Assembly: GCA_964476375.1 (NCBI GenBank)
Contig: CAYYZW010000305.1
Location: forward strand, 1-8,853
DNA length: 8,853 nucleotides
From: SAT2750 sp964476375
Lineage (GTDB): Bacteria > Planctomycetota > Planctomycetia > Pirellulales > Pirellulaceae
Reading direction: 5' to 3'
The notes below the pieces were generated by a model that saw only the letters and a list, made by a program, of their open reading frames with translations, was not told the DNA's origin and did not search any database. Shown here in pieces: positions 5,707 to 8,853 of this stretch (position 1 is its first letter; each line of letters opens with the position of its first letter). The position numbers were made by a program, and so were the translations under genes.

Positions 5707-6900
5707 TTATTTCAAACGCCGCAGGTACCGGATCCACTCATCTTCCAGCTCCCTCAGGTCGGTATCAAAACTGGCTCGAAAAAGTGCCCGTCGCTGGACT
5801 GGATCAGAGGATACCAGCGGGACCTGTTCGGACAGCCGCCGGAGATATTCCCGGTACTGTGGCATGCGTGTTTTCAGCAGGAAATTGGTCAGGGCCCATG
5901 AATCCGCATAGGCCCGCCGTACCGATTCAGGATCCTGGAAAGCCTCATCGGAACTGATCAGATTCGAGAGCCGTAGTCCCGGTTGCTGCTTGGCCGAACG
6001 GTGAAAATGGAAGAGGTTAAAGCGGTTGATCATTCCGACGCCATCCCAGCCACGCTTGGTCGCCAGGTCCGGGGATTCAAAGTAGGTAGCAATCCCCTCG
6101 CTCACCCATCCCGGGTTGTCGGCATAGCGAATCTGCAGTCCGCTGTTGTAAGCCAGCTGGTGCGTCGACTCATGAATGATCGTTGCCACCGTTCGTTCCG
6201 CCGCCGGCTGGGCCAGTAGCCGCGAAACATGGGAAAGGGTCGTGGCAGGGTGTCGCTGCTCCAGGAGCCGGTCGATCCCGGTGAGGTCGAAAGTGCAGAC
6301 CCGGTTGGTCTGCTGGCTGTAGTGGCCAATAAACTGGCCGCTGCGTGCTCCAAGTTCTTCCCGACAAAAATCCAGGTAATCAGCCTGGCTACGAAAGACA
6401 ATCGATACCAGGGGAAACTCGGGAGCCTGGAGTTTGAGCCCACGGTTTTTCCAGTACCCGTAAAAAGAACGGTAGAGTTTTTCCGCCAGCGCACCCCACC
6501 ACTGGGCAAAGGCCGGGGAAGTGTTAAAGCAGATAATGTAGTTCGCGGTCCGGTGTACTCGAAACCCTTCCGGCAGATCTGCCAGCACACGGGCTTGCAC
6601 CTCGTCCCGGTCGAGCGATTGAAAGGACTCATCCAACTTCTCCCGCTGCCGTATTTCCTCAGGCTGCAGGGGCCAGATCTGGCCATCCTGGCCCAGCAGC
6701 AGCAGACCACCGTCGCGTGACTCGGCAATCACCTCTCCGCTGAGAACCTGCTGTTCTCCATGCCTTTGAAAACGGATACGTTCATCCGCCCGGGTTCCCG
6801 CCGGGAGAACCAGGATGCTGCAGAGAAAGAGACAGGGAATTCCAGATCGGACAATCATCATGGGGGGCTGCCAGCGGTGAAAACTCGAGAGGTGCTCCAT
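5707..6900 (-). CDS. Secreted DUF1570-type protein with HExxH metal-binding motif, 397 aa
   Basis: The protein has a signal peptide: a hydrophobic core IPCLFLCSILVL (21-32), then PAGTRADE with likely cleavage near TRA|DE (residue 38). The mature part starts with a small strand-rich region (DGGLLLLGQDGQIWPL, 63-78). The catalytic-looking region holds HESTH (243-247) and, 20 residues on, PGWVSEGIATYFE (263-275), where Glu268 would be the third zinc ligand of a gluzincin-type metallopeptidase. This arrangement matches the DUF1570 family, common in planctomycetes; peptidase activity is inferred and the substrate is unknown. The ATG at 6898-6900 begins 11 bases after the upstream gene's stop, which suggests co-transcription. 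ATG codons at 6859-6861 and 6856-6858 would give a shorter, more typical signal peptide and are plausible true starts. Confidence 0.85.
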   Translation of the reverse strand: MEHLSSFHRWQPPMMIVRSGIPCLFLCSILVLPAGTRADERIRFQRHGEQQVLSGEVIAESRDGGLLLLGQDGQIWPLQPEEIRQREKLDESFQSLDRDEVQARVLADLPEGFRVHRTANYIICFNTSPAFAQWWGALAEKLYRSFYGYWKNRGLKLQAPEFPLVSIVFRSQADYLDFCREELGARSGQFIGHYSQQTNRVCTFDLTGIDRLLEQRHPATTLSHVSRLLAQPAAERTVATIIHESTHQLAYNSGLQIRYADNPGWVSEGIATYFESPDLATKRGWDGVGMINRFNLFHFHRSAKQQPGLRLSNLISSDEAFQDPESVRRAYADSWALTNFLLKTRMPQYREYLRRLSEQVPLVSSDPVQRRALFRASFDTDLRELEDEWIRYLRRLK

Positions 6901-6911
6901 AGCTGCGGTAC

Positions 6912-7862
6912 TTACTGGAGCGTTGCATCTTTCAGCATCTCTTCCCGTGTCCTCGCCTGGTAGTGCACCAGGCTGGCCGGGCCGTTAAAACCGATCACCC
7001 TCTGGTCAAGATGCAGCTGTTTGGAGAGGATCCGCCCTCGTTCAATATCAAAGCGGATACTCCCATCCTGGAGTCGCTGAACGATCTGCGATTTGATCGT
7101 GGGGTCATCAACCGGTGTCAGCACCTGGGTGGTGATGGAGATCATGGCCACACCAGCCTCCACGCTTTCCAGCTTGTACTGGCGTCGCAGTTGCACCGCC
7201 TGATAGGTTCCGGTTTGCGTTCGAATCCGCAGTTTTTCTGGCGTGTACCAGCGATGGCCAATATGAATTAACTTGCCTGGAAGGGGAATCACAAGCGAAT
7301 CGATCCCCGGATCGAACTGGCGTGCCTGGTCCTTCCTTTTCACCAGCCGCCCGTCGCGGGCCATGGTGATCGTGGAGAGCGGCTTTCCCAGCTTCTCGGC
7401 AATCGGCCGGTAGGGCTCTGGAGGCTGTTGGTCCCGGGTGCTGTCATACCGAATCTCGTCCTTCCCGGTCACTTTCTGCCACATCGAGACCTGCTTGATC
7501 ATATGCGAGAAAGTGACATTCCCTTCCGTATCGATATCCTGGACATCCCATTGCCGTGTCGACACGCTGCGGGACTCAACGTTCTGGTCATTTCCATCGA
7601 CCCGCGTCTGCATCGATACCAGCTGCACCACTTTCATCTTCAGTGACTCCCCTTTCTGGAAACGATACTCCAGCAGGTATCCCTTGTCGGCTGCCCGCGC
7701 GGTGGCCCGCTGGATCTCTGCTTCCAGCACTGCCGCCTCCTGCGGACCGGTTTCGGTGGGTTGATCCGCCTGCCCGGGAAGAGGGGAGGGGCATGAAAGC
7801 CAGGCCATGCTGCAGATCGCCAGCAGGCTGGTAAAACGAGAGAAGAGTGACCTACGCATCAT
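6912..7862 (-). CDS. Secreted protein of unknown function, DUF6263-like (tentative), 316 aa
   Basis: The protein begins MMRRSLFSRF, followed by a hydrophobic signal segment (TSLLAICSMAWLS, 11-23) and a small-residue cleavage region near GQA|DQ (32). A Cys at 24 is not in a good lipobox. The mature protein has a charged helix (44-60), then what looks like a mainly beta domain: YLLEYRFQKGESLKMKVVQ (62-80), long alternating strands, and KLIHIGHRWYTP in the middle. This layout resembles the family catalogued as DUF6263, from memory only. The frame stays open upstream to 8147, inside nadK, but those 95 residues are Trp- and Arg-rich junk. AAGGA (7869-7873) lies 6 bases before the ATG at 7862, which decides the start. 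The gene lies 58 bases after nadK and 11 before the DUF1570-type gene. Confidence 0.8.
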   Translation of the reverse strand: MMRRSLFSRFTSLLAICSMAWLSCPSPLPGQADQPTETGPQEAAVLEAEIQRATARAADKGYLLEYRFQKGESLKMKVVQLVSMQTRVDGNDQNVESRSVSTRQWDVQDIDTEGNVTFSHMIKQVSMWQKVTGKDEIRYDSTRDQQPPEPYRPIAEKLGKPLSTITMARDGRLVKRKDQARQFDPGIDSLVIPLPGKLIHIGHRWYTPEKLRIRTQTGTYQAVQLRRQYKLESVEAGVAMISITTQVLTPVDDPTIKSQIVQRLQDGSIRFDIERGRILSKQLHLDQRVIGFNGPASLVHYQARTREEMLKDATLQ

Positions 7863-7868
7863 CAAGCA

Positions 7869-7873
7869 TCCTT
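7869..7873 (-). promoter_or_regulatory. Ribosome binding site fixing the start at 7862
   Basis: On the - strand AAGGA is followed after 6 bases by ATG-ATG. This is one of the clearest Shine-Dalgarno matches in the window. It sets the start of the secreted 316-aa protein well inside a longer open frame that overlaps nadK. Confidence 0.6.
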
Positions 7874-7920
7874 GCAGAATGAGAGTCGGTGAGAGCAACG
7901 GAGGGCGGCAGGCCATCCTC

Positions 7921-8802
7921 CTATTTCTTGTGGCGAATCCTTCCGCCCCAGTCAAGTTTTTCACGCAGTATCTGGTAATCGTCGCGATCGGCAACCTCGA
8001 TGATCTGAAAGCTCTCGCTGGCTCGCTCAATCCGAACACGATCATCCGGAGAGAGGCATGCCAGCTGCTGGCCATCCACCACCAGTGAGGCAACCACGTC
8101 CGCCGTCCGAACCCGCATCTCAAAGACCCTTTCTGCCGAGTCAACACCCGGCCGAACGGTCAATGTATGAGGACTGATGGCGGCAATCACAAAGGCCTGC
8201 ATCGTCTTTCGGAGGATCGGTCCACCCGCCGAAAGGCTATGGGCAGTCGATCCTACCGGCGTGCTGATGATCAAGCCGTCGCAACTATAGGTCGTTGCCA
8301 GTTTTGAGTCAACGTAAAGATCGATATCAAGCAAGGAGAAGGGGTTTCCCACACGGATGGCGGCCTCGTTCAGTCCCAGCTGTTCACTCTCCACCTTGCC
8401 ATCACGAATCAGGCTGCACTTGAGCATCAGGTGGCTGGTAATCACACAATCCCCCGAGACGATACTGGCAAGGGCGGATTCCACTTCGCCCGGCGAGATC
8501 GCCGCAAGAAAACCGAGACGGCCCAGGTTGATGCCGATAACCGGCCGTTGCCGTGTTCCCATCTGCTGGGCAGCCCGCAGGATGGATCCATCTCCTCCCA
8601 GTACGACGATCAAGTCGACCTCATCGAGCATCTCCGGCTGTTGCAGTTCGGCCCCTTGCTCGACCACGTCTAACTGGCTGGCGATGGTCTCCATCAGTTC
8701 CCGGTCAAGTGGATCTTCTCCTTTTCGCCGGTCCAGCACGATGGCCCGGGGACGGCGTGCCGGGGCAACAGCCCAGGCGGGGATTCTTGACTCGTCACTC
8801 AT
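7921..8802 (-). CDS. nadK: NAD kinase (ATP/polyphosphate-dependent), 293 aa
   Basis: This enzyme phosphorylates NAD to NADP in the cytoplasm and so sets the NADP(H) supply. Numbered from the GTG described below, the diagnostic motifs are all present: VVLGGDGSILRA (67-78) with the catalytic GGDG Asp; NLGRLGFLA (93-101); LNEAAI (145-150), the NE motif; YSCDGLIISTPVGSTAHSLSAGGPIL (173-198, the dinucleotide pocket); and SPHTLTVRP (211-219). The last residues, WGGRIRHKK, are short and basic. The length is usual for bacterial NadK. One oddity is that the common TPTGSTAY reads TPVGSTAH, placing His where a stacking Tyr is frequent. The ATG at 8800-8802 is chosen; a GTG directly before it (8803-8805) would add one residue. 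GAGGGG (8811-8816) suits either. It is probably the upstream gene of a cluster with the secreted protein behind it. Confidence 0.95.
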   Translation of the reverse strand: MSDESRIPAWAVAPARRPRAIVLDRRKGEDPLDRELMETIASQLDVVEQGAELQQPEMLDEVDLIVVLGGDGSILRAAQQMGTRQRPVIGINLGRLGFLAAISPGEVESALASIVSGDCVITSHLMLKCSLIRDGKVESEQLGLNEAAIRVGNPFSLLDIDLYVDSKLATTYSCDGLIISTPVGSTAHSLSAGGPILRKTMQAFVIAAISPHTLTVRPGVDSAERVFEMRVRTADVVASLVVDGQQLACLSPDDRVRIERASESFQIIEVADRDDYQILREKLDWGGRIRHKK

Positions 8803-8817
8803 CACTGCATCCCCTCG

Positions 8818-8853
8818 TTAGCTTGTCATCTCTTTGACAGACCCGGGTTTCTG
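8818..8853 (-). CDS. Possible C-terminal end of an upstream gene (partial)
   Basis: On the - strand, 11 sense codons from the window edge read QKPGSVKEMTS and end in TAA at 8818-8820, 15 bases before the nadK ATG. A short gap like this is typical of an operon, so it may be the tail of the preceding gene. Eleven residues are far too few to name it, and another frame is also open here, so the call is weak. Confidence 0.25.
   Translation of the reverse strand, partial: QKPGSVKEMTS

Noticed and set aside
6102..6728. 208-codon - strand frame inside the DUF1570-type gene
   Set aside because: It is on the same strand in a different frame within a gene with a clear signal peptide and HExxH motif. 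Its translation is Arg/Ser/Pro-rich without motifs.
7863..8147. N-terminal extension of the 316-aa secreted protein by 95 residues
   Set aside because: The extension lies inside nadK in another frame and is Trp/Arg-rich. A signal peptide and a good AAGGA site mark the ATG at 7862 as the real start.
8834..8839. TTGACA on the + strand near the right edge as a promoter -35 box
   Set aside because: The matching -10 position is at or beyond the window edge and no + strand gene is seen. It probably lies in the tail of a - strand gene.

Overview
The window looks like ordinary chromosomal DNA from a GC-rich planctomycete or close relative. This is inferred from the protein set. It includes a Tat-exported Gfo/Idh/MocA oxidoreductase and a DUF1570-type HExxH protein. 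It also has a membrane-anchored protein and a secreted protein that resemble planctomycete-typical DUF families, plus weak or absent Shine-Dalgarno sites in front of several genes. No mobile element, CRISPR array, rRNA or tRNA was found.

Left half, + strand (about 230-4334). After the start of a leftward lipoprotein gene cut by the window edge (1-90), four genes run rightward. They encode a 141-aa soluble hypothetical protein, a 238-aa membrane-anchored protein, a 312-aa two-lobed GNAT-type acetyltransferase, and a full-length DnaA replication initiator of 461 aa. dnaA follows a 398-bp non-coding stretch. That stretch holds a good sigma-70-like promoter, two T-rich CCAC repeats, and three consecutive perfect tetraloop inverted repeats in the predicted leader. 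dnaN does not follow dnaA.

Right half, - strand (4331-8853, read leftward). A probable cluster runs nadK (NAD kinase), a secreted protein of unknown function, and a DUF1570-type putative peptidase. A Gfo/Idh/MocA oxidoreductase with its own predicted promoter comes last. That oxidoreductase gene converges on dnaA, and the two stop codons overlap inside one CTAG palindrome. At the far right edge there may be the last 11 codons of the gene upstream of nadK.

The cluster does not form an obvious pathway. nadK and dnaA are housekeeping genes and the rest are typical envelope or secreted planctomycete proteins. I found no convincing new defence, toxin or biosynthetic system. The observations most worth a second look are the altered DNA-recognition signature in DnaA (GQRAHNTV in place of the usual GRDHTTV type), the hairpin-rich dnaA leader, and a second run of inverted repeats at 677-750.
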